Below, in pieces: positions 1 to 8,509 of a stretch of DNA of 64,000 nt. Position numbers and translations under genes: made by a program. How positions within the stretch are numbered: the stretch's first letter is position 1; each line of letters opens with the position of its first letter. The notes under the pieces are model-generated. The model worked only from the letters and a program-made list of their open reading frames with translations. It did not search any database and was not told where the DNA came from. The stretch comes from JACNKV01 sp964388155 (lineage in GTDB: Bacteria; Fidelibacterota; Marinisomatia; Marinisomatales; JACNKV01): NCBI GenBank assembly GCA_964388155.1, contig CAYLYH010000005.1, positions 23,867-87,866 of the forward strand. Direction: 5' to 3'.

Positions 1-48
1 TGTCTGTCCAATGCTATCACGGTTAGCATACTCCATAACACATCATAA

Positions 49-1071
49 TTACTCCGAAACCACTCTGAATTTTCCATCCCCTGCACGGATGATCAGCATG
101 CAGCTCACGTCATCTAATGACTGAATCAACTCTATCCCGGCTTTTTCGCCCATTACCATCAGTGCTGTTGCCAGGGCATCGGCTTCTAAACAGGTCTGTG
201 CGATCACCGTTGCTGAAGCTACATTCATTTCAACGGGATATCCGGTTTGCGGATCGATGGCATGCGAAAATATTTCTCCGTTCCATTCTACAAAATTCCG
301 ATAATCACCTGATGTTGCCATCGCCTGATTCTCTAACGAAATCACACTTTGCAAATCTCTGCCCGGTAAAGAGCCATAAGACGGTTTATCAATGCCAATC
401 TGCCACACGTTCCCATCCTGGTTTTTCCCTGAACATCGAACTTCACCGCCAATTTCCACTAAACAACGATCAAATCCACGATTTGATAAATAATCGAATA
501 CTTTATCCACACCAAATCCTTTGGCAATGGCATTGACATCTACCTGAAGTTTCGGATGGGTTTTCCTCAGAAAATTTCCGTTTACTTTTAATTTATCCGA
601 ACCGATATTTTTCAAAACAGCAGTTAGACGTTTAGTTGGTGGTGGTGTCCAATCATCTTGCCTCGCACCGAAAAACCCCCAAAGGTTGACGATCGGCATC
701 ACGGTAATATCGAAAGCACCATCAGTAAGTTTATGGATATCAAGCGCACGACTAACGACAAAGGCAAAATCCCCAAAAACTGCAAACGGTTCCGTGCTTT
801 CCCAGCAATTGAACTGTGAAATCTCACTCTCAGGGATATATGTGGACATTTGTCGATTGACCTCAGCCAGTACGGAATCTACGCCATTCTGTATTTGATC
901 GACATCTACGGATGTCTTTGAAATGATGGCAACGGAATAGGTGGTTCCCATCGTCCGCCCGGAGAAGCGATATTGAAGTGGAACTGAATCACAGCTATAG
1001 ACAAATAACACCATAAATAAAAGACCCGACATTAGCCGGGTCTTTTTCAGCAGGTAAAACTCAATTAACAT
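49..1071 (-). CDS. apbE: FAD:protein FMN transferase ApbE (lipoprotein)
   Basis: ApbE uses FAD to attach FMN covalently to threonine in S-G-A-T motifs of NqrB and NqrC, and acts on the outer face of the inner membrane. The 340-residue protein has an N-terminal hydrophobic segment ending in a lipobox (FVYSC, Cys27), then family motifs GRTMGTTYS near residue 38, NAIAKGFGVDK near 180 and DALATALMVMG near 300. It is the last gene of the nqr operon, 39 bases after nqrF, which fits its role in maturing the pump. The start is ambiguous: Met1 and Met14 (1032) are both possible and neither has a strong Shine-Dalgarno. The gap upstream holds a CACAGAG-type repeat that may have replaced the original leader. 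Family assignment is secure. Confidence 0.93.
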   Translation of the reverse strand: MLIEFYLLKKTRLMSGLLFMVLFVYSCDSVPLQYRFSGRTMGTTYSVAIISKTSVDVDQIQNGVDSVLAEVNRQMSTYIPESEISQFNCWESTEPFAVFGDFAFVVSRALDIHKLTDGAFDITVMPIVNLWGFFGARQDDWTPPPTKRLTAVLKNIGSDKLKVNGNFLRKTHPKLQVDVNAIAKGFGVDKVFDYLSNRGFDRCLVEIGGEVRCSGKNQDGNVWQIGIDKPSYGSLPGRDLQSVISLENQAMATSGDYRNFVEWNGEIFSHAIDPQTGYPVEMNVASATVIAQTCLEADALATALMVMGEKAGIELIQSLDDVSCMLIIRAGDGKFRVVSE

Positions 1072-1074
1072 AAC

Positions 1075-1106
1075 GTTTCTCTGTGCCCTTTGAGTCTCTG
1101 TGTCGA
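1075..1106. repeat. CACAGAG-type intergenic repeat, copy 1
   Basis: Between apbE and nqrF the plus strand reads TTTCTCTGTGCCC, then CTCTGTGTCGATTCATT. This matches a second copy at 5308-5336 (TCTCTGTGCCTTTGTGGC, then GATTCATT) and, inverted, the copy near 5117-5135. It looks like a dispersed low-complexity intergenic repeat and codes for nothing recognisable. Confidence 0.6.
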
Positions 1107-1110
1107 TTCA

Positions 1111-2331
1111 TTAAAATTTATCGTAATCGACCATCTCCGGTTCAACACCAAGATCGTAAAGCATTTTATCGACCGCATCGATCATCATGGGCGGACCGCA
1201 CATATAATATTCGATTTCCGTCGGATCATCATGACCCTTCAAATAAATGTCATGGATTACCTGGTGAATGAATCCGACCGGCCCTTTCCAATTATCCTCT
1301 GGCATTGGTTCTGACAGCGCCACATTGTAAGAAAAGTTAGGAAATTCTTCTGCTAAGGCTTTGAACTCATCATCGTAAAACATTTCACGTAAAGAACGAG
1401 CTCCATACCAGAAAGATACTTTACGAGTCGTTCGTTTTGTTTTCAGCAGATCGAAGATATGACTCCGCATGGGCGCCATTCCTGCACCGCCACCGATATA
1501 CAGCATCTCTCGTTCTGTTTCTTTGGCAAAGAATTCTCCATACGGCCCCGACACCATTACTTTGTCACCTGGTTTAAGATTGAAGATGAACGAAGAGGCA
1601 ATCCCCGGAGGTGCATCAGGAACGTTAGGCGGTGGTGAGGCGATTCTGACGTTAAGCATCACGATATTTCCTTCGGCCGGATGGTTTGCCATAGAGTACG
1701 CTCTGTATACAGGCTCATCATTCACCGCATGAAATTTCCATAAATTGAACTTATCCCAATCCGAGCGATATTCTTCTTCTACATCGAATTCGTTGTAATC
1801 CAGCGTGTATTCAGGGATGTCAATCTGAATATAACCCCCTGCACGAAAGTCCAAATTCTCGCCTTCGGGCAGTTCCAAAATCAATTCTTTGATAAAGGTG
1901 GCAACATTCCCGTTAGACCTTACTATGCATTCCCATTTTTGGATATTAAATATCTCATCCGGGATTTTGATCTTGATGTCATTTTTTATTTTTACCTGAC
2001 AAGCCAGTCGCCAATCGTCTTTAGCTTTTGCCCGGCTGATATGTCCGGTTTCAGTCGGCAAAATATCCCCACCGCCTTCAACAACTTGGCAGGTGCACAT
2101 CGCACATGTTCCGCCACCGCCACACGCAGAAGGAATAAATATCTCATTGGCAGCAAGACTTTGAAGAAGTGTGCCACCCGGCCGGACTTTTAATGCCTTT
2201 TCGGGATCATCATTGATCTCGATTTTCATGTCACCCTTAGGCAAAAGTTTGCTTTCTGCAAAATTCAAAAGTAAAACTAAAATGAGGATGAGTACCGTAA
2301 AAAATGCAACTCCAGTTAGTGCCGTAATCAT
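1111..2331 (-). CDS. nqrF: Na+-translocating NADH:quinone reductase subunit F
   Basis: NqrF is the NADH-oxidising entry point of Na+-NQR. It passes electrons from NADH through FAD to a 2Fe-2S cluster. The 406-residue protein has one N-terminal membrane anchor (about residues 4-25), a ferredoxin-like domain with cluster cysteines Cys70, Cys76, Cys79 and Cys111, then a ferredoxin-reductase FAD domain (RAYSMANHP) and an NADH-binding domain (YIGGGAGMAPMRS, YYMCGPPMM). Length and cysteine spacing match known NqrF proteins. It lies 12 bases downstream of nqrE and precedes apbE. Confidence 0.97.
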   Translation of the reverse strand: MITALTGVAFFTVLILILVLLLNFAESKLLPKGDMKIEINDDPEKALKVRPGGTLLQSLAANEIFIPSACGGGGTCAMCTCQVVEGGGDILPTETGHISRAKAKDDWRLACQVKIKNDIKIKIPDEIFNIQKWECIVRSNGNVATFIKELILELPEGENLDFRAGGYIQIDIPEYTLDYNEFDVEEEYRSDWDKFNLWKFHAVNDEPVYRAYSMANHPAEGNIVMLNVRIASPPPNVPDAPPGIASSFIFNLKPGDKVMVSGPYGEFFAKETEREMLYIGGGAGMAPMRSHIFDLLKTKRTTRKVSFWYGARSLREMFYDDEFKALAEEFPNFSYNVALSEPMPEDNWKGPVGFIHQVIHDIYLKGHDDPTEIEYYMCGPPMMIDAVDKMLYDLGVEPEMVDYDKF

Positions 2332-2343
2332 TTCGTCTTTCTC

Positions 2344-2955
2344 CTATAAATCAATGCCTGAAAAGGCCATAAATGCCATGGATAATAACCCGGTCAATAA
2401 CATCGTAATCCCTAATCCTTTTAATCCGGGTGGAACGTTTGAGTAACGGAGTTTGTGACGTATCGCCGCCATCGAAGCAATGGCAAGAAAAAAGCCGATG
2501 CCCGAACCAAATCCGAATACTACCGACTCACCAAATGTATATTGCCGCTCAACTAAAAGAAGCGACCCGCCAAGTATAGCGCAGTTCACAGCAATTAGCG
2601 GTAGGAATATCCCCAATGTCTGATAAAGGACGGGAAGAAATCTATCTAAAGTCATTTCGACTAATTGAACCATCGCAGCAATCACCGCAATAAATGCAAT
2701 GAAATTCAGATAGCTTAAATCACTGTTCGGCATCCCCGCCCAGGATAGTGCACCTTTTTCCAAAAAGAAATGATGTAACGCCCAGTTCACCGGAGCAGTG
2801 ATTGTCAGGACGAATACAACGGCAATTCCAAGCCCTATTGATGTTTCCACTTTTTTCGAGATTGCGAGGAATGAGCACATCCCAAGGAAGTATGCCAACA
2901 GGATGTTTTCGACGAAAATCGATTTTATTGCTAGTGATAAATAATGTTCAAACAT
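2344..2955 (-). CDS. nqrE: Na+-NQR subunit E
   Basis: NqrE is an integral membrane subunit that, with NqrD, forms the inverted-repeat membrane core carrying an iron centre. The 203-residue protein has about six membrane segments and begins MFEHYLSLAIKSIFVENILL, typical of NqrE. The conserved stretches around LLAYFLGMC and VNCAILGG carry the half-membrane cysteines. It is followed closely by nqrF. Upstream, the bases before the ATG are CCTAAAAAAACT and merge into a hexamer repeat, with no Shine-Dalgarno. The gene is separated from nqrD by a T9SS-cargo gene, an arrangement I do not know from other nqr operons. Confidence 0.96.
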   Translation of the reverse strand: MFEHYLSLAIKSIFVENILLAYFLGMCSFLAISKKVETSIGLGIAVVFVLTITAPVNWALHHFFLEKGALSWAGMPNSDLSYLNFIAFIAVIAAMVQLVEMTLDRFLPVLYQTLGIFLPLIAVNCAILGGSLLLVERQYTFGESVVFGFGSGIGFFLAIASMAAIRHKLRYSNVPPGLKGLGITMLLTGLLSMAFMAFSGIDL

Positions 2956-2956
2956 A

Positions 2957-2993
2957 GTTTTTTTAGGTTTAGGTTTAGGTTGAGGTTGAGGTT
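2957..2993. repeat. Telomere-like hexamer tandem repeat upstream of nqrE
   Basis: Plus strand: about three TTTAGG units followed by two TTGAGG units, starting two bases upstream of the nqrE start codon on the opposite strand. Period 6, five units with one base change. It occupies the place where the nqrE ribosome binding site should be, and on the transcribed strand reads as CCTAAA/CCTCAA units. Simple repeats of this kind can change copy number by slippage. Confidence 0.8.
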
Positions 2994-3067
2994 GAAAATT
3001 CGAGCGTTGTAGTGATGGAGTGATGCAGAAATAATATTACCCCAGAATTGTTATATGTCATTTCTGG

Positions 3068-3152
3068 ACAAATAGGGTTCGCAGAACGAATTATTACCGT
3101 TAAGAATTCAATCATCATTCCGTATATCCAACGACCACCATTAATACGATTC
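3068..3152 (-). pseudogene. nqrB fragment (relic)
   Basis: Reading the minus strand, about 26 codons give RINGGRWIYGMMIEFLTVII and then RSANPIC. This aligns with TNRGRWFYGIMIGLLTVIIR and then SVNPAY in the intact NqrB encoded at 5988-7142. Similarity stops on both sides, and no start, stop or remaining gene is present. Nucleotide similarity to the intact gene is only moderate, with many third-position changes. It is therefore an old or foreign nqrB-like copy rather than a recent duplication. It lies in the gap between nqrE and the inserted cargo gene. Confidence 0.75.
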
Positions 3153-3241
3153 CAAACAAAATCCCTACTTCTTTCACCCTTCGCATAAGTGTTTTAGATT
3201 TATTAATATCTTTCCGCATTCTATTTCGTGACAATTCTTTA

Positions 3242-4417
3242 CTATTTCAAAAATAATATTTTCTGCATTTTCGATTCTCTTCCAACAAGCATTTGCACAA
3301 AATACACTCCGCTTGGAAAATCAAAAGCATTCCATTTTACAGTATGCATATCAGGATCGGTGATTCCATTTACCAATGTTTCGACTAACCTACCAGTGAT
3401 GTCGTACACACGCAGATAGGCAATATGGCTTGCCTCTGTTATCGGAATCGAAAATAAAATTGTTGTGGTTGGGTTGAATGGATTTGGGTAGTTATTTATC
3501 CAGAAACTTGAGGGAGAATAATTCTGTACATCATCTATTTTAGTTGAACTGGCAATGGTAATTAAATCTGTTTTGACTTCCGTTGCACTATCTCCATTTT
3601 CGTCCGTTACCGTTACTAACACAGAATAAGTACCCAAATCAGAATATGAATGAACAGGAGATTGAATATTACTCGTATCGCCATCGCCAAAATCCCAATA
3701 CCAGGATGTAATCTCATATTCACCAGGTAAAACTTCACCAAAAAACTGGACAGAATTACCTTGTGCAATCGTATCCGCACTCGTATAAAAATCAACCGTA
3801 GGACCAAAAGACCAGTATCCGGAGTTGCCGTTGGGAGTTACGACCAATTCCAAATTTGTCATTAGATAGCCCAAGGTAATCGAGCAATTTGAAGAATCAG
3901 TAAAATCATAACTCAAAATTCTATCTTCAGACAATGTTAGGCTGTCCTCATCCGGATTGGTCATGTCTAAATTAATATAAGCTCCTTCAGCGTCTCTTAA
4001 ACAAAATGTACCTAACTCTGCATATACTTCGGCATTCCACTGTATAATATTTGGTATACTTCCTCCTTCCGTATCCGCAGCGTAATATAAAGTCAGAAGG
4101 ATGGTGTTTTCCTCGTTGGAACTTGGTAAAAAACATCTATAATATAAATTGAAATTGTAGTCTAAAAATGCATAAAAACATGGAGGGGGAGGTCCCGGTA
4201 AGCGGTATTGGTCTAAACCATTGTCAAAATCATGAGTTGCATTTGGATCAAATCCAAAATCTAAAGGTATAGATAACCAGGATTCATCTAAACAGTTTAT
4301 ATCAATTGTTACCATCCAATGAAAGAAGTTTTCTAAATTTCTACTGTCACTATTTTCTTGACCGTAGATAAATTGTAATAAAATGCAAACTACGGATAAA
4401 GCCATTACTTTTTTCAT
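3242..4417 (-). CDS. Secreted PKD-domain protein with type IX secretion sorting domain
   Basis: A 391-residue exported protein of unknown function. It starts with a signal peptide (MKKVMALSVVCILLQFIYGQ), has an acidic middle region without a recognisable catalytic motif, a PKD domain at about residues 215-290 (WYWDFGDGDTS), and a C-terminal T9SS type A sorting domain (NYPNPFNPTTTILF, then YDITGRLV and SGVYFVQM). Such tails route cargo through the outer membrane by the Por/type IX system and are usually cleaved. It sits between nqrD and nqrE in the same orientation, an unlikely partner for an NADH dehydrogenase, so it probably inserted into the operon. Its base composition looks more AT-rich than that of its neighbours. 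Confidence 0.85.
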   Translation of the reverse strand: MKKVMALSVVCILLQFIYGQENSDSRNLENFFHWMVTIDINCLDESWLSIPLDFGFDPNATHDFDNGLDQYRLPGPPPPCFYAFLDYNFNLYYRCFLPSSNEENTILLTLYYAADTEGGSIPNIIQWNAEVYAELGTFCLRDAEGAYINLDMTNPDEDSLTLSEDRILSYDFTDSSNCSITLGYLMTNLELVVTPNGNSGYWSFGPTVDFYTSADTIAQGNSVQFFGEVLPGEYEITSWYWDFGDGDTSNIQSPVHSYSDLGTYSVLVTVTDENGDSATEVKTDLITIASSTKIDDVQNYSPSSFWINNYPNPFNPTTTILFSIPITEASHIAYLRVYDITGRLVETLVNGITDPDMHTVKWNAFDFPSGVYFVQMLVGRESKMQKILFLK

Positions 4418-4466
4418 GATGAACCACTCGAATTGCTACGCCTTAGTTTCAATTTTTAGCTTTAGC

Positions 4467-5093
4467 CTAAGCTTCCTCGAATTTTGTGACTGTTCTCTGC
4501 ACCCAAATAATCAACCCAAGAATGATAAACGCCCCGGGTGATAAGACCATCAGCCCGACATTAAGATAGCCCATATCGTAAACTACCTGTGGAATCATCG
4601 TAAATCCAAGCACCGTTCCACTCCCAAACAATTCTCTGAAAAATGACACTAATATCAATATTGAGCCATATCCCATTGCATTCCCAAACCCATCAAGAAA
4701 TGATTTTCCGGGTGTGTTTTGCATAGCAAAGGCTTCCGCTCGTCCCATCACAATACAGTTAGTAATGATTAGTCCGACAAATACTGAAAGCTGTTTACTG
4801 ATGTCATACATATAGGCTCGCAGAATTTGATCTGCAAAAATCACTAACGAGGCGATAACCGTCAACTGAACGATGATACGAACTCTGCCCGGAATAAAAT
4901 TTCTCAACAGTGAAATAACCGTATTTGAAAGCGACAGAACAAACATGACTGCCAATGTCATCACAATCGCCGTATCCATCTTGACGGTTACAGCAAGGGC
5001 GGAACAAATTCCTAAAATCTGCGATGAGATCGGATTATTGTGAACTAATGGATCAACAAGAACCTGCTGGGATTTCTTACTTAAAAAACTCAT
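4467..5093 (-). CDS. nqrD: Na+-NQR subunit D
   Basis: Membrane subunit of the sodium pump, paired with NqrE in the quinone-reducing membrane core. The 208-residue protein has about six membrane helices. It contains NNPISSQILGICSALAVTVK near the start and GLIITNCIVMGRAEAFAMQN in the second half, both typical of NqrD, with cysteines in the half-membrane helices (GICS, TNCIVMG). Length is normal. The ATG is preceded by AAGGAGAAGGCAAGTA, a good ribosome binding site. A 209-base gap with repeats lies between it and nqrC, whereas these genes normally abut. Confidence 0.96.
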   Translation of the reverse strand: MSFLSKKSQQVLVDPLVHNNPISSQILGICSALAVTVKMDTAIVMTLAVMFVLSLSNTVISLLRNFIPGRVRIIVQLTVIASLVIFADQILRAYMYDISKQLSVFVGLIITNCIVMGRAEAFAMQNTPGKSFLDGFGNAMGYGSILILVSFFRELFGSGTVLGFTMIPQVVYDMGYLNVGLMVLSPGAFIILGLIIWVQRTVTKFEEA

Positions 5094-5302
5094 TACTTGC
5101 CTTCTCCTTTAAGATTTTGCCACAGAGCCATAGAGATTTTATTAGGATTTGGGAGTAATAACCCTACGTATGCAATCTGCATATTAAATCTTAAGATTCC
5201 TTGATTATTTGTTTTCACCTGAGAAACACCTTTCTACTCATAAGACCGGTTGTCACAAACAATAATATTGATAATACTAATATATTTTTCATTAGTGTTT
5301 AT
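5094..5302. repeat. Intergenic region nqrD-nqrC with inverted CACAGAG-type repeats
   Basis: This stretch has GCCACAGAGCCATAGAGATTT near 5116-5137 and, in inverted sense, TCTCTGTGCCTTTGTGGC near 5312-5329, the latter inside the 3' end of nqrC. The interior is AT-rich and non-coding. It looks like a repeat-bounded insertion between two genes that are normally adjacent. Confidence 0.5.
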
Positions 5303-5998
5303 CTATTTTTCTCTGTGCCTTTGTGGCGATTCATTTCTTATGTTTTTAAAGAACGGTTCATAGGTTGCTAAATCCTTTGCCAGGAATTGATTGACTCCTT
5401 TACAGGTAAGCGTCGCACCTGAAATTCCATCCACTCGATGGAAGGCTTCTGCATCCGTGGATAAAACTTCTCCCTTGATAATTTCCAATGCCATCGGATT
5501 ACCGGTTTCATCCACAATTTTCTTCCCGGTAAAATTGGATGTGAACCACTCTTTGTCGATTTCACCGCCAAGCCCCGGCGTTTCTCCATGTTTGTAAAAT
5601 GTGATTCCCTTCACGGTTTCGCCGTCAGGTTCAATTGCAAGATAACCATAAACAGTGGACCATAGCCCTTTTCCGCTGACAGGGATAGCATATCCACCAG
5701 CTCCTTCTGCAATTTTTTTCTTAAACACAGAATAGTCACCATCCGCAACAATATTCCCTTTTTCGTCAATAGTTAATTCTTCTATTCTCTCCTTAAATAA
5801 AGATTGAATTTCATCTCCACTCAATTTGACGGATGCATCCTCGGGAATATTAAGTGAACTTAAAATATTCTTTTTCATATCGATCTGGACATTCATATCC
5901 TGACGTTCTGCTAACGATGTTGCTGCCACGGAGAGAAATAATCCCAGCACGACCGTAATGCTCGACATAAATGAAATCACATAAAGGTTACTTCGCAT
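5303..5998 (-). CDS. nqrC: Na+-NQR subunit C (flavinylated)
   Basis: NqrC carries a covalent FMN on the periplasmic side and relays electrons within Na+-NQR. It has one N-terminal membrane helix and an FMN-binding domain ending in DGISGATLTCKGV; the Thr of SGAT (about residue 196) is the expected attachment site. I chose ATG at 5998 because AAGGAGG lies 10 bases upstream. An in-frame TTG at 6007 touches that ribosome binding site. The start overlaps nqrB by 11 bases. The last residues (NESPQRHREK) are encoded by a CACAGAG-type repeat and are not family-like, so the native C-terminus appears to have been replaced by repeat sequence. Confidence 0.95.
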   Translation of the reverse strand: MRSNLYVISFMSSITVVLGLFLSVAATSLAERQDMNVQIDMKKNILSSLNIPEDASVKLSGDEIQSLFKERIEELTIDEKGNIVADGDYSVFKKKIAEGAGGYAIPVSGKGLWSTVYGYLAIEPDGETVKGITFYKHGETPGLGGEIDKEWFTSNFTGKKIVDETGNPMALEIIKGEVLSTDAEAFHRVDGISGATLTCKGVNQFLAKDLATYEPFFKNIRNESPQRHREK

Positions 5999-7142
5999 AA
6001 CGGGCAACCCTCCTTTTAATATTTCCCTGAACGACGAAGTAGTCGATCAACGGAGAAAACGCATTCATCAGCAAAATAGCTAACATAGTTCCCTCAGGAT
6101 AAGCCGGATTAACAGAGCGGATAATGACAGTAAGCAATCCAATCATTATTCCGTAGAACCAGCGACCTCGGTTGGTGAATGCTGCTGTAACCGGATCGGT
6201 TGCCATGAATACAGTTCCGAATAAAAATCCGCCCATCACCAAATGATAATGCGGAGTTAGACTCAACATCGTGTTTGTGGAATAGTCAGAAAACATATTC
6301 GTCAGAATACTGGTTCCGACTAATCCAATGACAGATCCTGTCATAATTCGCCATGAACCGATTTTTGTTACAATCAAAAATGCAGCTCCGATCAAAATCA
6401 TAAGTGCACTTGTCTCACCGATAGAACCGGGAACCCATCCCATGAAAAGGTTCCACCATGAATAATCAAACTGCGTCATTTCAGTCAAAAGGGATACTGC
6501 ATTTGCGCCTTCTTGTGAAGCAGACACCGATAATGCTGTCGCTCCGGAATATCCGTCTGCGCCGGCAATCCAAACCAAATCTCCGGAAATATTCCCGGGA
6601 TAGGAAAAAAATAAAAAAGCACGGGCAGTCAATGCGGGGTTGAAGATGTTCATCCCTGTCCCGCCAAAAATCATTTTACCGATAACAACTCCGAATGATG
6701 TTGCAACCGCAACTTGCCAAAGCGGAATCGTTGCCGGTACAATCAGCGGAATTAACAAGCCGGTGACGAAAAACCCCTCATCCACTTCGTGCTTTCGTAC
6801 CAAGGCAAAGAGGATCTCCCAAAACCCGCCGGCTGCATACGACACCATCAGGATAGGAAGAAAATATCCCATGCCGACAAAAAGATTATCAATCCACGAA
6901 CGTTCAATCCCTAACGCTTGTGCTTGCTGATATCCGGTGTTAATTATGCCAAAAATGACTGCCGGAATCAGAGCAATGATAACCATGGTCATGGCACGTT
7001 TCAGATCAATACTGTCTCGAATGTGCGGTCCGGATTTTGTTTGTTTATCCGTGGCAAATAAAATGGTATCAACCATTTCAAAGATCGGATAAAAATATTC
7101 CAGTTTTCCACCTCTCACAAAATATTTTTCAAGGAATTTCAT
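5988..7142 (-). CDS. nqrB: Na+-NQR subunit B (flavinylated, Na+ channel)
   Basis: NqrB is the main membrane subunit, holding covalent FMN and riboflavin and forming the sodium path. The 384-residue protein has an N-terminal cytoplasmic stretch (MKFLEKYFVRGGKLEYFYP), about ten membrane helices, and the flavinylation motif DGYSGATALS, with the modified Thr near residue 202. I chose ATG at 7142 because GGAAGGG lies just upstream and the start falls 4 bases after the nqrA stop. A longer frame to 7199 would run into nqrA and add residues foreign to the family. The substrate for flavinylation by the linked ApbE is thus encoded in the same operon. Confidence 0.97.
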   Translation of the reverse strand: MKFLEKYFVRGGKLEYFYPIFEMVDTILFATDKQTKSGPHIRDSIDLKRAMTMVIIALIPAVIFGIINTGYQQAQALGIERSWIDNLFVGMGYFLPILMVSYAAGGFWEILFALVRKHEVDEGFFVTGLLIPLIVPATIPLWQVAVATSFGVVIGKMIFGGTGMNIFNPALTARAFLFFSYPGNISGDLVWIAGADGYSGATALSVSASQEGANAVSLLTEMTQFDYSWWNLFMGWVPGSIGETSALMILIGAAFLIVTKIGSWRIMTGSVIGLVGTSILTNMFSDYSTNTMLSLTPHYHLVMGGFLFGTVFMATDPVTAAFTNRGRWFYGIMIGLLTVIIRSVNPAYPEGTMLAILLMNAFSPLIDYFVVQGNIKRRVARYAK

Positions 7143-7146
7143 TGCA

Positions 7147-8490
7147 TCACCCTTCCTTCTCCATGAGTTCCAATCCCTGTTTAATGGCGTTTCCGACATC
7201 TATTTTACTAGGACAGGCAAAGGAGCAAAGCGCAAAATCTTCTGGGTCACATTCGTAAATACCTAGTTTTTCCATTTCCTCAACATCTTTTGCTAAAATA
7301 CTTCTATACAACGGGTTTGGTAAAATGTTCATGGGAAGCATATCTTCCCATGCCTCAAACGGAACCAGCCCTCTTTCCGCACCATTTTGCAATGTAGAAA
7401 AGTTAAACAACGACTTTCCAAATGAAAGGAATGTCTTCGTCAAACTATATGCATTTTTACTGCTTCCCGGACGAATCCAACCAAGGACAAGACGTTCATG
7501 GCTTATTGGAATTACAGATAATGTCGTATCATAAGACCCAAGATAATACCGCATACTGGCTTTCTGCCCTGTAAGCACATCTCCGTGGATAACCCGGTGT
7601 TTACCCTCTTTGATTCTATTCTCAAGCAAACCTGTAAACGGTGCGCCAACCCGAGTTGATATGTGCTCAGGAGAATTGACAGAAGGTCCCCCAACACTTA
7701 TGACAATCGACGGGTCATAAACACCGGATAAAAATAATTTCCCGATGGTTACAACATGTTGTGCTGAGACCGTCCATACAACTTCATGTGGATTAATCGG
7801 ATCAATATGGTGAATTTGGATTCCGACATTTCCGGCAGGGTGCGCTCCGGATATCGTATGAATGTCTACATTTTTCATTCCGGTTAACATCGAAGATTTT
7901 GGTACCGTCAAATGTGTTTTCCCATCAGTCAGATTTGTCAGTACATATAGCCCTGTTTGAAATTCTTTTTCCTTCCCTTTTAATGCTAATGCAAGATCAA
8001 CACTAAGCGGAGCGGTATTCAGTCCTGAAACAAATATTGCTTTGGGTTTATCTTTCGGATTAGCAATTATGTTATAGGGGCGTTGCCGGATTAAATGCCA
8101 TAAATTCGCACTTAATATGGTTTCTGTAACTTTTTCTTTCCCTAAAGAGGTAAGCGAATCTTCCGCGAACTTTTCGGTGGATAAGGCAGATTCATCCTTA
8201 TCAATTTCGATGATGATGCGTTCAATCTTGCGACGTGCACCATATTGAATCTTTTGTACGGTTCCACCACCGGGAGAAGCAAACTTTATTTCAGGATGAA
8301 CTTTGTCAAAAAAAAGCGGAGTACCGATACTAACGGCATCCCCTTCTTTGACAAGGAGCTTCGGCTTAACAGAAGGAAACTCAATAGGAATCAGGGCAAC
8401 AGATGTCGGCGAAGTACCGGAAACCAATTCTTTCGACGGAACACCGGCAATGCGTATATCATGTCCTTTTTTTAATCGAATATCAGACAT
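7147..8490 (-). CDS. nqrA: Na+-NQR subunit A
   Basis: NqrA is the soluble cytoplasmic subunit that contributes to the quinone site. The 447-residue protein begins MSDIRLKKGHDIRIAGVP, characteristic of NqrA, has a barrel-sandwich region with FASPGGGTVQKI near residue 72, and ends in a C-terminal region with cysteines (CDPEDFALCSFACPSKID). It is the first gene of the nqr block and starts only 19 bases after the nuoN stop, in the same direction, so it is probably co-transcribed with the complex I genes. Confidence 0.97.
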   Translation of the reverse strand: MSDIRLKKGHDIRIAGVPSKELVSGTSPTSVALIPIEFPSVKPKLLVKEGDAVSIGTPLFFDKVHPEIKFASPGGGTVQKIQYGARRKIERIIIEIDKDESALSTEKFAEDSLTSLGKEKVTETILSANLWHLIRQRPYNIIANPKDKPKAIFVSGLNTAPLSVDLALALKGKEKEFQTGLYVLTNLTDGKTHLTVPKSSMLTGMKNVDIHTISGAHPAGNVGIQIHHIDPINPHEVVWTVSAQHVVTIGKLFLSGVYDPSIVISVGGPSVNSPEHISTRVGAPFTGLLENRIKEGKHRVIHGDVLTGQKASMRYYLGSYDTTLSVIPISHERLVLGWIRPGSSKNAYSLTKTFLSFGKSLFNFSTLQNGAERGLVPFEAWEDMLPMNILPNPLYRSILAKDVEEMEKLGIYECDPEDFALCSFACPSKIDVGNAIKQGLELMEKEG

Positions 8491-8509
8491 TTGATTATGT
8501 ACTATTTAA

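Noticed and set aside
1111..8490. An Rnf complex instead of Na+-NQR
   Set aside because: nqrA is present, nqrF has the NqrF-type cysteine spacing and reductase domains, and there are no RnfB or RnfC genes.
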